Shown here piece after piece: positions 25,521 to 34,640 of a stretch of 64,000 bases of DNA. Source of the DNA: PZPK01 sp965230795 (GTDB lineage Bacteria; Pseudomonadota; Gammaproteobacteria; Pseudomonadales; Oleiphilaceae); assembly GCA_965230795.1 (NCBI GenBank), contig OZ246020.1, forward strand, positions 3,596,001 through 3,660,000, read 5' to 3'. The position numbers and the translations under genes were made by a program. Under the pieces are notes generated by a model, which saw only the letters and a list, made by a program, of their open reading frames with translations, was not told the origin of the DNA and searched no databases. The stretch's first letter is position 1, and each line of letters starts with the position of its first letter.

Positions 25521-26603
25521 ATGATCAAGACAGCTTCTTTCCAGCATTCCATACTGATATCCAGCACCTATCGTATTATGCTGCAGCGCTACCTGGCGAG
25601 CCTGCGATTGTGCGGCAGAGATCGAAACGAAGGTACGCAACACCGGTCCGCGGATGCCATCACCGAAGTCATTTCTCCTAATTCCAGCGTGGCGGAAGTC
25701 GAGGCCATCATTCAGGAAATCGAAGCGGAAATCGGTCATTCCGGTTTTGGAATCGATATTGCCAAAACCACGCATCCTTCCGACTATGGCCTCTTGGGAT
25801 ATGCCGCCATGAACAGCCCTACGCTCTACGAAGCCCTTTCACTGGCCGCTCGCTACAAGCATTTTCTCAATCAGGGTGTCGAGGCACGTCTGCGACCCCA
25901 TGGTCACAAACGCTTGCACTACACCATCAAAAACGCCCTATCGCTACGGGCTCTTGAAACAGTGATTGAAATGGATTTTGCATCGGCCTTTCAGTTCGCA
26001 CGTTTATTGGCAGGTCCGTATCAAAACACCGCCATGCGCGCAGCCTGGGTGCATTTTCAACATGCGCCCAAGCGCCCTATCCGTGATTATGAAGAGCACT
26101 TTCACTGCCCGGTTCGATTCAATCAACGTCATAATTGCATGGCACTGGATACCGAAGTCTTGCAGGCTCCGGTGTATGGGGCCAACCCCGAAATCCTCGC
26201 CGTCATGCTGGAAAAACTCCGTCAGGCCGAGCAGGATCACCGTCGTGTCAGCGGTTTTTCCGAACGGGTGTTTCGTCATCTGCAGAATCATCTGGGTCCG
26301 GACTTTCCGGATGCGTCACGGGTGGCCGACGCCTTCCATGTCAGCCTGAGCGCGTTCAAGAAACGCCTCAAACAGGAGCAAAGCAGTTTCCGGCAACTGG
26401 CGGATGATGTGCGTCAACAAGCGGCCAATGCCATGCTGCACGACCCAAAGTGCAGCGTAAAGGAAATTGCCTGGAAACTGGGCTTTACCAGCAGCAGCGC
26501 CTTCAACCATGCCTTCAAACGCTGGACGGGGATGTCACCTGCCGCCTATGCCCGCCAGATCCAGAATAAGATCGACGCCGAGCCCGCCAGCCAGGCACCG
26601 TGA
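25521..26603 (+). CDS. AraC family transcriptional regulator, second copy
   Basis: 360 residues with the same plan as its neighbour but clearly diverged. The N-terminal effector domain has GFGIDIAKTTHPSDYGLLGYAAM and the C-terminal HTH pair has VADAFHVSLSAFKKRLKQE and VKEIAWKLGFTSSSAFNHAFKRWTGMSPAAY. It precedes an SDR/acyl-CoA dehydrogenase-like pair, so control of these two lipid-type genes is likely (inference). An in-frame start further in (MLQRYLASL) is possible, which would shorten it by 19 residues. Confidence 0.9.
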   Translation: MIKTASFQHSILISSTYRIMLQRYLASLRLCGRDRNEGTQHRSADAITEVISPNSSVAEVEAIIQEIEAEIGHSGFGIDIAKTTHPSDYGLLGYAAMNSPTLYEALSLAARYKHFLNQGVEARLRPHGHKRLHYTIKNALSLRALETVIEMDFASAFQFARLLAGPYQNTAMRAAWVHFQHAPKRPIRDYEEHFHCPVRFNQRHNCMALDTEVLQAPVYGANPEILAVMLEKLRQAEQDHRRVSGFSERVFRHLQNHLGPDFPDASRVADAFHVSLSAFKKRLKQEQSSFRQLADDVRQQAANAMLHDPKCSVKEIAWKLGFTSSSAFNHAFKRWTGMSPAAYARQIQNKIDAEPASQAP

Positions 26604-26740
26604 TAAATGGCCGTCCAAGGGTGACATTGGGCCAAACCCGCCTTCCTCTCTGCCGACATGGCAAGGAACACTTGCCCTCTCCAAATTTCGCACACTATCA
26701 TGCTGAGCTTCACAACAGATAAGCAAAACAAGAGAGGTGA

Positions 26741-27505
26741 ATGATGGACATAATGGGTGTTCCGGCAATTGTGACCGGTGGAGCGTCAGGTTTGGGGGAA
26801 GGCGCTGCGCGCCTGTTAGCCGAAGCAGGCGCCAAAGTAACGATCTTCGACGTGCAGCAAGATAAGGCCGAAGCGGTGGCAAAGGAAATCGGCGGTCTCG
26901 CCGTGACCTGTGACGTCACCGACCCTGACAGCGCTCAGGCCGCGTTTGATAAAGCAAGAGACGCCCATGGCGAATGTGGCATTGCGTTGAATTGTGCCGG
27001 CATCGGTACCCCGGCCAAAATTCTTGGCAAGGAAGGCCCCATGTCGATGGACTTTTTCAACAAGGTCATCAGCGTCAACCTTTCGGGCTCCTTTAACATC
27101 ATGCGATTGGCTGCGGCAGAAATGCAACACCGCGAAGCCAATGCCGACGGCGAACGTGGCGTCATCATTTCAACGGCCTCGGTCGCGGCATTTGAAGGTC
27201 AGATCGGTCAGGCAGCCTATTCCGCATCCAAGGGCGGCATTGTCGGCATGACCTTACCTGCTGCACGTGAACTGGCACGCTACGGTATTCGTGTGCTGGC
27301 CATTGCTCCCGGCTTGTTTATGACACCGATGATGGCCTCACTCCCCCAGGAAGCGCAGGACAGCCTCGCAAAAACCCTGCCCTTTCCTTCCCGTCTTGGC
27401 AAACCCTACGAGTACGCTCGCATCGTCAAGGAAATGGTCGAGAATCCGCTGTTGAACGGCGAGGTGATTCGTATCGATTGCGCACTGCGCATGGCGCCCA
27501 AGTAA
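26741..27505 (+). CDS. SDR oxidoreductase, 3-hydroxyacyl-CoA dehydrogenase type-2-like
   Basis: 254 residues. It shows TGGASGLG (NAD binding), LNCAGIG, and the catalytic YSASKGG after a Ser in STASV. The whole resembles bacterial homologues of 17-beta-HSD type 10, which oxidise 3-hydroxyacyl-CoA in fatty acid breakdown. AGAGGTG precedes the start. The next gene begins two bases after its stop, so the pair is an operon and may share a pathway such as degradation of an unusual acyl chain. Confidence 0.9.
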   Translation: MMDIMGVPAIVTGGASGLGEGAARLLAEAGAKVTIFDVQQDKAEAVAKEIGGLAVTCDVTDPDSAQAAFDKARDAHGECGIALNCAGIGTPAKILGKEGPMSMDFFNKVISVNLSGSFNIMRLAAAEMQHREANADGERGVIISTASVAAFEGQIGQAAYSASKGGIVGMTLPAARELARYGIRVLAIAPGLFMTPMMASLPQEAQDSLAKTLPFPSRLGKPYEYARIVKEMVENPLLNGEVIRIDCALRMAPK

Positions 27506-27507
27506 AC

Positions 27508-28446
27508 ATGTCTGAGACCAGGAGCGAGCTCATCGGCGAACTGTTTGCTGCCAAGCGAGCGACGCAGCCATCTGCTTCCATGGCAGACTGGTTCGCCAGC
27601 TTCAACGACAGCACCCGCCATCAGCGCTGCTCGGTTGTGCGTGCCATTCTGGGTGGACGGCAAAGCCCCACCGTTGCCCACGCCTTTGCCGCTGGTTACC
27701 AGTCTGCCGTCGAGGCTCTGTTCCAGATGGAGACGCCGGAGCTGGCGTCCCTGTGCGTCAGCGAGACCGGGGGCAACCACCCCCGAGTCATCGAGACATC
27801 GCTGAACAACGAGGACGGACGACTGTTTCTAAACGGTCGCAAGCAATTCGTTTCAGGGGCAAAAGATGCGCAAGTGTTGTTTGTCGCGGCTACAACAGGC
27901 TCCTCCGACACCGGGCTGCCACAACTCAAAGTGGTGAGAGTGCGCAATGGCCAGCCCGGACTCGACATTCAGGAAATGCCGCCTCTCGGTTTCGTACCGG
28001 AAATGCCCCATGGTCGCGTGACATTCGATGCACTTGAAGTGGACGCTGCAGATGTACTTCCGGGGGATGGCTACCTGAACTACATCAAACCCTTTCGCAG
28101 TGTTGAGGACCTTCATGTGATGGCGGCGCTAAGCGCCTATCGCTTTGGTGAAGCCATTGATTCAGGCTGGGATCGCGAGGCCTGTGCCAAGCACATACCC
28201 CTGCTGCTGAGCCTCACAAGTCTGGCCAACAGTGACTGGTCGTCCGCCAGCTTGCATCTGTCATTGTTTGCCTGCCGCGAACAATTGCTGCGACTTCTGG
28301 AGACTACTGACCCGCTCTATGAGCAGTTCAATCCTGAAGGCTTTACCAACTGGAAGCGGGATCGCAAGCTACTGAGTATCGCCAGCCAGGCCCATGCCAA
28401 GCGTACGGACAATGCCTGGCACTCCCTACAGGCTCTGAAGCCCTGA
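27508..28446 (+). CDS. Truncated acyl-CoA dehydrogenase-like protein
   Basis: 312 residues from ATG 27508, two bases after the SDR stop. The middle part fits the acyl-CoA dehydrogenase beta domain (LASLCVSETGGNHP, then LNGRKQFVSGAKDAQVLFVAA). The N-terminal helical region is short and the C-terminal domain is poorly conserved, without a clear catalytic Glu loop or the RxxQxxGG motif. The protein is about 70 residues shorter than ordinary family members. It could be a degenerate paralogue or a partner subunit, since heteromeric acyl-CoA dehydrogenases are known for sterol side chains. Function uncertain. Confidence 0.75.
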   Translation: MSETRSELIGELFAAKRATQPSASMADWFASFNDSTRHQRCSVVRAILGGRQSPTVAHAFAAGYQSAVEALFQMETPELASLCVSETGGNHPRVIETSLNNEDGRLFLNGRKQFVSGAKDAQVLFVAATTGSSDTGLPQLKVVRVRNGQPGLDIQEMPPLGFVPEMPHGRVTFDALEVDAADVLPGDGYLNYIKPFRSVEDLHVMAALSAYRFGEAIDSGWDREACAKHIPLLLSLTSLANSDWSSASLHLSLFACREQLLRLLETTDPLYEQFNPEGFTNWKRDRKLLSIASQAHAKRTDNAWHSLQALKP

Positions 28447-28455
28447 AAACAAAAA

Positions 28456-28474
28456 GCCCCACTTTATGCGGGGC
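28456..28474. terminator. Bidirectional terminator between the ACAD-like gene and nhaB
   Basis: A 7-bp stem with one G-T pair, 5-base loop ATAAA on the minus strand, followed there by TTTTTGTTTT. It serves nhaB strongly and the plus-strand operon more weakly (CTTCGTTTT). Confidence 0.85.
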
Positions 28475-28498
28475 CTTCGTTTTGCTCTGGTGTCTATA

Positions 28499-30001
28499 TT
28501 ACAGGGCGATCAGCACCGACAGATAGCCAACGCCCCCCAGCACCAGCGTATAGGGTAAGGCCATGACAACCATTTTGCCGTAGGACAACCTTACCAGTGG
28601 CGCAATCGCCGAGGTCAGCAGAAACAGAAAGGCTGCCTGACCATTTGGCGTCGCCACACTGGGCAGATTGGTTCCGGTATTGATGGCAATCGCCAGACGC
28701 TCGAAATGTTCACGACTGATTTCACCCGCCATAAAGGCGCTACGCACTTCATCAATATAGACAGTCGCCACAAACACGTTGTCACTGATCATCGACAACA
28801 CGCCGTTTGCGAGGAAAAACATGCCCGGTTGTACCGCCTCATCCAAGGCCAGTACGTAATTGATAATGCCGGAAAACAGATGCAGTTCATGAATCACCCC
28901 CACAATGGTGAAAAACACCACCAGCAAGGCGGTGAACGGCAGCGCCTCTTCAAAGGCCTTGCCGATCTGATGCTCTTCATTGACGCCGGTAAATACTGTA
29001 GCGAGGATAATTACCATCAGACCGATCAGTCCCACGGCGGCCAAATGCAAGGCCAGGGAAACACACAGCAGAATCGCAACACTGCCCTGGGCAATCAAAC
29101 TGGCCTTGTGCTCCGGTGTCATCTTCGCCATTTCATTCTGGTTGAACTGCTCGAGTATCTCGCGAACCGATTCCGGGATCTCGGCGCCATAATCAAAACG
29201 CTTGAACTTTTCCAGAAGAATACAGGTCAGCAAGCCACAAACCAGCACCGGCATGGTGATGGGCGCCATGACGGTAAAGAATTCGATGAAGCTCCAGCCA
29301 ACTTTTTCGGAAATCAGCAGATTTTGTGGCTCTCCCACCTGAGTACAAACGCCTCCCAGTGCCGTGCCCACCGCCCCGTGCATCATCAGGCTGCGTAAAA
29401 ACGCCCGGAATGCCGCCAGGTCTTCCCGGTGGTGTTCATGGATGGAGGCATCATCGCCATGATCGTGATCGTCATGGTGGTGCTTTTTACCGGATGCCAC
29501 CTTGTGGTAAACCGCATAGAATCCGACGCAGACGGAGATGATCACTGCCGTGACCGTCAGCGCATCCAGAAAAGCAGAGAGAATCGCTGAAGAAATGGAA
29601 AACACCAGCGACAGCAGGATCTTGGAACGAATACCGATAATGATCTTGGTGAAGACAAACAACAACAGGTTCTTCATGAAGTAAATCCCCGCGACCATAA
29701 AGATCAGGAGCAGGATCACTTCCAGGTTATTCTGCACTTCATGGTACACGGTATCCGTCGACACCATGCCGATGATCACAGCCTCCAGGGCCAACAAACC
29801 GCCGGGCTGCAGGGGATAGCATTTCAGTGCCATCGCCAGAGTAAAAATAAATTCGACAATCAACAGCCAGCCAGCCACGAAGGGTGCGATGCTGAAGATG
29901 ATAGGATTGATAATCAGAAAGGCCAGAATGGCCTGCTTGTACCATTCGGGTGTCTGACCCAGAAAGTTGTGATAGAAGGCACGGGATAAACTGCTTGCCA
30001 T
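28499..30001 (-). CDS. nhaB: Na+/H+ antiporter NhaB
   Basis: 500 residues with about twelve transmembrane helices. The N-terminus FYHNFLGQTPEWYKQAIL and the body (FLDALTVTAVIISV; MISDNVFVATVYIDEV; TNLPSVATPNGQAA) are characteristic of NhaB. It expels Na+ in exchange for H+ at the inner membrane. A cytoplasmic loop around residues 170-195 is packed with His and Asp (KKHHHDDHDHGDD), a possible metal- or pH-sensing insert. Together with the Mrp-like operon it gives the cell two independent sodium-export systems. Single gene with a strong terminator; the region upstream (30002-30180) shows only its presumed promoter. Confidence 0.95.
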   Translation of the reverse strand: MASSLSRAFYHNFLGQTPEWYKQAILAFLIINPIIFSIAPFVAGWLLIVEFIFTLAMALKCYPLQPGGLLALEAVIIGMVSTDTVYHEVQNNLEVILLLIFMVAGIYFMKNLLLFVFTKIIIGIRSKILLSLVFSISSAILSAFLDALTVTAVIISVCVGFYAVYHKVASGKKHHHDDHDHGDDASIHEHHREDLAAFRAFLRSLMMHGAVGTALGGVCTQVGEPQNLLISEKVGWSFIEFFTVMAPITMPVLVCGLLTCILLEKFKRFDYGAEIPESVREILEQFNQNEMAKMTPEHKASLIAQGSVAILLCVSLALHLAAVGLIGLMVIILATVFTGVNEEHQIGKAFEEALPFTALLVVFFTIVGVIHELHLFSGIINYVLALDEAVQPGMFFLANGVLSMISDNVFVATVYIDEVRSAFMAGEISREHFERLAIAINTGTNLPSVATPNGQAAFLFLLTSAIAPLVRLSYGKMVVMALPYTLVLGGVGYLSVLIAL

Positions 30002-30180
30002 AATCGTAATGGTCTCCCCAACGAGCTGAAAAGCATCGCAGCCAAGTTCAGTGATGCAAACCTGTCGCGACGCAAACGGGCTAAAAAAATCGACGCGCGA
30101 TTATAGCGGAGAAAGCCACTCGCCGGGGGAAAACATTGACAAATTTTGTGGATATTTATGGGTAGAGGGGTATCGGCTCA

Positions 30181-31434
30181 CTACTCCACATCAATATCGA
30201 TGGAGTCCTCGAAAGGTCCACCAAGATCACCATCGTAACGCACGATGATTTCGGTCACGCCAGTAGCGGTAAAACTGACCTCGCCTTTGGTGGCGGGATC
30301 GTTGCTGACGGTGGCACCGGTGCCGGATTTGATCGTACCCACGCGCCAGTCGACGTCGTCATCATCGGTGACATTAATCGTACTGTTATCGCTGTAAACC
30401 AGCCTTGCCACCAGATCGATGGGGCTGTCATTCACTTCAGTATTGATCTCGGCGTCGCCACCATTGATTTGAATACCTGTCAATGTGACTGCCGCTTCAA
30501 CAGTCGCGGTGGCATCATTCGACGTTACACCATTACAGGTCGCGTTGACGGTCGTCGCGCCAACACTTTCAGCAATAGCCAGGCCCTCGGCCCCCGCTTC
30601 ATTGGAAATACTGACGATGGCATCGTCATCACTTTGCCAGAAGGAGGTGAGTGTTGCATCGCCGGGAGCAGGCCCGCCCGAGTAGCTTGCTGTCGCCACA
30701 AACTGGCGACTGCTATCGACCGTAATGGTTGTATCGACGGGCGTCACCGCGATACTGAGAAGGTTGTCATCGATGGTGAGAGTCTCGTTCCCCACTACCG
30801 GATTACTGCTGACCGGATCATCACGGCTGGCAGAAATATCCACATCACCGTCAGTATAAGTGGCAACCACGCCATCCAGGTCGACGATGGCCAGGTCGAG
30901 ATCATCCGATGCCCAGGTGACATTGGCGGTGATATCCCTGTCCCCATCCGCATACTGTCCGATCGCACGCAACTGATGCCCATAACTGCAAACCGGCACG
31001 GATGCCGGAACATCCTCGATAACAATAGCATTCAGTGCCGCATTGGATACGGTCAGGGATTTGCTGGCGCTGAGATCTGCCCAGGTGGCACGAATAGTCG
31101 TCGTGCCCGCCGTGTTGCCCGTGGCAATGCCGGCACTGTTGATGGAGGCCACGCCATTGTTGGTCGAGGACCATGAAACACGATCCGATACGTCCATGGT
31201 ATTCATGGGGTCGCCACCGACAATACCGGTGGCGCTGTAAAACTCAATCATGTCGGGCTCAATGGTGTCACGTACCGAAGTCAGCTCAATAGCGGTAATA
31301 TTGAGTTCATTAACGTCGACCGCTTCGGTAAAGGCTTCTTCGTCACCTCCGCCACCGCCTCCGCAGGCGACCAGCAGCATACAGCCGAACATCAATACGA
31401 TAACGTTTACATACCTGGCTTTGACAAAATTCAT
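30181..31434 (-). CDS. Lipoprotein with bacterial Ig-like (Big2) domains
   Basis: 417 residues from ATG 31434, chosen because GGAGGGAG precedes it. The N-terminus is a signal peptide with lipobox LLVAC followed by a run of six glycines. The rest consists of about four repeated beta-sandwich units with the Big2 pattern, such as VSWSSTNNGVASINSAGIA and GTTTIRATW, and related repeats rich in Asp and Thr. Such proteins are anchored to the outer membrane and exposed, often in adhesion or as structural spacers. A beta-barrel gene lies 16 bp upstream in the same direction, suggesting that the two act together (inference). Confidence 0.85.
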   Translation of the reverse strand: MNFVKARYVNVIVLMFGCMLLVACGGGGGGDEEAFTEAVDVNELNITAIELTSVRDTIEPDMIEFYSATGIVGGDPMNTMDVSDRVSWSSTNNGVASINSAGIATGNTAGTTTIRATWADLSASKSLTVSNAALNAIVIEDVPASVPVCSYGHQLRAIGQYADGDRDITANVTWASDDLDLAIVDLDGVVATYTDGDVDISASRDDPVSSNPVVGNETLTIDDNLLSIAVTPVDTTITVDSSRQFVATASYSGGPAPGDATLTSFWQSDDDAIVSISNEAGAEGLAIAESVGATTVNATCNGVTSNDATATVEAAVTLTGIQINGGDAEINTEVNDSPIDLVARLVYSDNSTINVTDDDDVDWRVGTIKSGTGATVSNDPATKGEVSFTATGVTEIIVRYDGDLGGPFEDSIDIDVE

Positions 31435-31450
31435 CGGGCTCCCTCCTGAA

Positions 31451-31972
31451 TTAGAACTGGTAGCGAACACCGATACTGGCAGCATCCAGCTCGATGTCCT
31501 TTTCTTTGTAGTAACGCTGCATCTTCACGTTCAGGAACCAGTTTTTTTGCATACCGGGGCGAAACTCAAAACCACCACCGTAGGTGAAACCATCGAATTC
31601 ATCTTCACCGGGCTCGCCAGTGCCACTGCGGTCGAGCGCCAATTCACTGACTGCATAACCAAGCAGGATCAGCACGCGCGCACCATCCCGTTCGGGCGAT
31701 TGAAAGCGCAAGGCCGCGCCAGCGCTGTATGGGACTTCAACCAATAGATCGAGCTTTTCGTCATCGCTTACTGCAGTTGAAGCATGCAACTCAATGCCGA
31801 CATTCTGCTGAAAATACGCCCCCAGCCGGACTTCCACGTTTGCAGTCGTAAAATCCTGAGTACTGATATCGGTCAGATGCGCATTGGCATTGAGCTCGGT
31901 GTAAAAATCCAGCGCCTGCGAACCCGGACTGATGAGCATTAACAATAGACAGACAGGCCCCAAACTCCTCAC
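31451..31972 (-). CDS. Small outer-membrane beta-barrel protein
   Basis: 173 residues. It has a signal peptide (LLLMLISPGSQA), alternating polar/aromatic strands such as VEVRLGAYFQQNVGIELHAS and GFEFRPGMQKNWFLNVKM, and it ends in VRYQF, the terminal-Phe signature of proteins inserted by the Bam machine. It resembles eight-stranded OmpW/OmpX-like or porin-family barrels. It is the upstream gene of a two-gene unit with the Big2 lipoprotein. Function unknown. Confidence 0.8.
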   Translation of the reverse strand: MRSLGPVCLLLMLISPGSQALDFYTELNANAHLTDISTQDFTTANVEVRLGAYFQQNVGIELHASTAVSDDEKLDLLVEVPYSAGAALRFQSPERDGARVLILLGYAVSELALDRSGTGEPGEDEFDGFTYGGGFEFRPGMQKNWFLNVKMQRYYKEKDIELDAASIGVRYQF

Positions 31973-32231
31973 ATCCGACTCCTTTTTCTTATCCTGTATT
32001 CGGTAAACGTTATCGAAAGCACTTTCTTATTGCTGCCAGAGAAAAAGCCCGGCAGGGCTGTAAAGTATCACGGAATCAGGACGATAAGAAAACCAGTTAA
32101 ATCCTAAATTTGAACTATAGTTTCAAGACATCCGAGGCTCCGGTGAATTCGCTTCTCTCATCTTTCATCCGGACGATAGGCTCTCGGAATTGTTGGCATG
32201 ACTCAATTCGCGTCTTTTGGGGGAATCACCG

Positions 32232-34559
32232 ATGCAAACACATGGACACATGAATCCGCAATGGAAGCTACTTGTCGGACAAACGTTACCACTACTTATT
32301 ATTATCGCTGTCGTGCTATCCGGCTCTCATTCGGGCCTGGTGATCGCATCACTGATCGCCATCGCCCTGTCGATGGCCTGGTCATTTTTTGTCGGTCTGC
32401 AATTGCAACGTTCACTGGGCGGGGCACCCGATGTTCTGAACCGCGTGATCACGCATATTTCTTCCGGTGACCTTTCTCAGGACATTGAAGTGGCTGAAAA
32501 TGATCAGGAAAGCACGCTCGGACGACTCAAGTCCATGCAGCAATTGTTGAAGGAGAAACAGGATGCCGAATCAGCCGTTTCCGCTGAAAACTTCCGTATT
32601 CGCCGTGCTCTGGACGTCTGCGACACCAATGTAATGATGGCTGATGCCGACTACAACATCGTGTATATGAACGAAGCCGTGGTCAAAATGATGCGCACAG
32701 CAGAAGCCGACCTGAAGCGGGACATTCCCAACTTTGATGCCAGTCACCTGCTTGGCAACAACATCGACGTTTTCCACAAGAATCCGGCCCATCAACGCTC
32801 CATGCTGGAAGCGCTTCGCGAAACCTATCGCACCGATATCAGCGTCGGCGGCCGCACCTTTGGTCTGATCGCCACACCGATTTTTGACGACCAACGCAAT
32901 CGCCTCGGCACCGTGGTGGAATGGGATGACAAAACCGAACGTCTGGCCGAACAGCGCGAGCGGGATGAACTGGCCGCTGAGAACCAGCGTGTACGGGTCG
33001 CCCTGGACAGTGTCACTGCCAATGTCATGGTTGCAGATGCCGACCGCAATATTATTTATGCCAACGATGCGGTCGTCGGTCTGCTGCGAAACGCACAAAG
33101 CGACCTCAGGAAGGCCCTGCCCAATTTTGATGTTGATACCATGATGGGCAAGAAGATCGACCAGTTTCATGCCAATCCGCAGCACCAGACCAATATTCTG
33201 GATCGTCTCACCTCGACTCATCGCGCCAAGATTGAGGTGGGTGGTCGCCACATGTCACTCATCGTCAATCCTATTCTCGATGATACCGGAAATCGCCTCG
33301 GGAGCGTCGTGGAGTGGGCGGATGAAACCGCGCAAGTGCGCATCCAGAACGAAATGGATGGCATCATTGCCGCTGCCAACGATGGTGACTTAACCCGTCG
33401 CATTGCGCTTGATGACAAGGAAGGTTTTTTCAAGATACTCAGCACGGGTCTGAATACGCTGCTGGATAAAACTTCCGTCTTTGTCGGCGATATGGGCAAG
33501 GTCTTTGAAGCCATGTCCGAAGGTGATTTAACCGCGTCTATCGACAACGAGTATCGGGGCGAGTTCGATAAGATCAAAAACAACGCCAACAACAGCCTCA
33601 ACAAGCTCACTGAAGTTCTGACCCGCATCCAGAATGCCTCCAGTATCGTGCGCTCGTCCGCTGCTGAAGTGGCCCAGGGATCTGATGATCTCAGTCGCCG
33701 CACCGAATCCCAGGCCAGCAATCTTGAAGAAACCGCATCCAGCATGGAAGAGATCACGTCGACGGTAAAACAGACCAGTGACAATGCTGCGCAGGCAAAC
33801 TCACTGGCTTCCGAAGCCAAGCTCAAAGCCGAAACTGGCGGCGACGTGGTACAAAGTGCCGTCAGTGCCATGGGTGAAATTCTGGAATCCAGCAACAAGA
33901 TCAACGACATTATTGGTGTCATCGACGAAATCGCGTTCCAGACCAACCTGCTGGCGCTGAACGCCGCCGTCGAAGCGGCCCGCGCTGGCGAACAGGGCCG
34001 CGGCTTCGCAGTGGTAGCTGGCGAGGTTCGTACCTTGTCACAACGCTCGGCTGCCGCAGCCAAGGAAATCAAAGACCTGATACGCGATAGCGTCAGTAAA
34101 GTGGAATCCGGTTCAACGCTGGTAAACCAGTCCGGCCAGACCCTGTCGGAAATTGTCTCGGCGGTTGAGCGGGTCGCGACCATGATCAACGAAGTCACCA
34201 ATGCCGCCATGGAGCAAAATTCCGGGATCAGCCAGATTAATCAGGCCATTACCCAGATGGATAGCATGACGCAGCAAAATGCGGCGCTTGTGGAGGAAAC
34301 ATCGGCAGCCAGTCGTTCCATGTCGGAAGAAGCCGCAAATATGAACAATATGATTTCCTTCTTCCGTCTCCCGAATGCCAACGTGACTAGCCCGATTGCG
34401 TCAGCTTCAAGCCCGACATCTGCACCCAAGCCGAGCGCCATGGCGAAGCCTGGCGGCCCTGCCAATGTGGAACCCATTGAGACCTATAAGCCTGTGCAGC
34501 AATCCGGTAACGAAGACGCTGCGGCCTACTCTGCGGATGACGATTGGGAAGATTTCTAG
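32232..34559 (+). CDS. Methyl-accepting chemotaxis protein with tandem PAS domains
   Basis: About 775 residues. ATG 32232 is chosen because GGGGGAA precedes it. Two closely spaced helices (about residues 14-53) leave almost no periplasmic loop, so sensing must be cytoplasmic. Two PAS domains follow (about 120-235 and 250-365) that are clear duplicates: RALDVCDTNVMMADADYNI and VALDSVTANVMVADADRNI. HAMP-like units lie around 370-440. The signalling domain has the tip EIAFQTNLLALNAAVEAARA and GRGFAVVAGEVRTL. The protein ends in DDDWEDF, an xWxxF tail that in other receptors tethers CheR/CheB. No chemotaxis genes are nearby. Confidence 0.93.
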   Translation: MQTHGHMNPQWKLLVGQTLPLLIIIAVVLSGSHSGLVIASLIAIALSMAWSFFVGLQLQRSLGGAPDVLNRVITHISSGDLSQDIEVAENDQESTLGRLKSMQQLLKEKQDAESAVSAENFRIRRALDVCDTNVMMADADYNIVYMNEAVVKMMRTAEADLKRDIPNFDASHLLGNNIDVFHKNPAHQRSMLEALRETYRTDISVGGRTFGLIATPIFDDQRNRLGTVVEWDDKTERLAEQRERDELAAENQRVRVALDSVTANVMVADADRNIIYANDAVVGLLRNAQSDLRKALPNFDVDTMMGKKIDQFHANPQHQTNILDRLTSTHRAKIEVGGRHMSLIVNPILDDTGNRLGSVVEWADETAQVRIQNEMDGIIAAANDGDLTRRIALDDKEGFFKILSTGLNTLLDKTSVFVGDMGKVFEAMSEGDLTASIDNEYRGEFDKIKNNANNSLNKLTEVLTRIQNASSIVRSSAAEVAQGSDDLSRRTESQASNLEETASSMEEITSTVKQTSDNAAQANSLASEAKLKAETGGDVVQSAVSAMGEILESSNKINDIIGVIDEIAFQTNLLALNAAVEAARAGEQGRGFAVVAGEVRTLSQRSAAAAKEIKDLIRDSVSKVESGSTLVNQSGQTLSEIVSAVERVATMINEVTNAAMEQNSGISQINQAITQMDSMTQQNAALVEETSAASRSMSEEAANMNNMISFFRLPNANVTSPIASASSPTSAPKPSAMAKPGGPANVEPIETYKPVQQSGNEDAAAYSADDDWEDF

Positions 34560-34612
34560 AGGACAACAGCCTTCCAGAAGAAGATAGCCCAAGGGGCAAC
34601 ACACTCGATCAC

Positions 34613-34640
34613 AGCGCCGGCATTGTCCGGCGCTTTGCGT
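34613..34640 (+). terminator. Hairpin after the chemoreceptor gene
   Basis: Perfect 8-bp stem AGCGCCGG/CCGGCGCT (34613-34620 with 34627-34634) with loop CATTGT and a short T-rich tail. It touches the stop of the convergent peroxiredoxin-like gene. Confidence 0.65.

Noticed and set aside
30469..31176. Long plus-strand frame opposite the Big2 lipoprotein gene
   Set aside because: It is antisense to a gene with clear signal peptide, lipobox and Ig-like repeats, and shows no protein family features.
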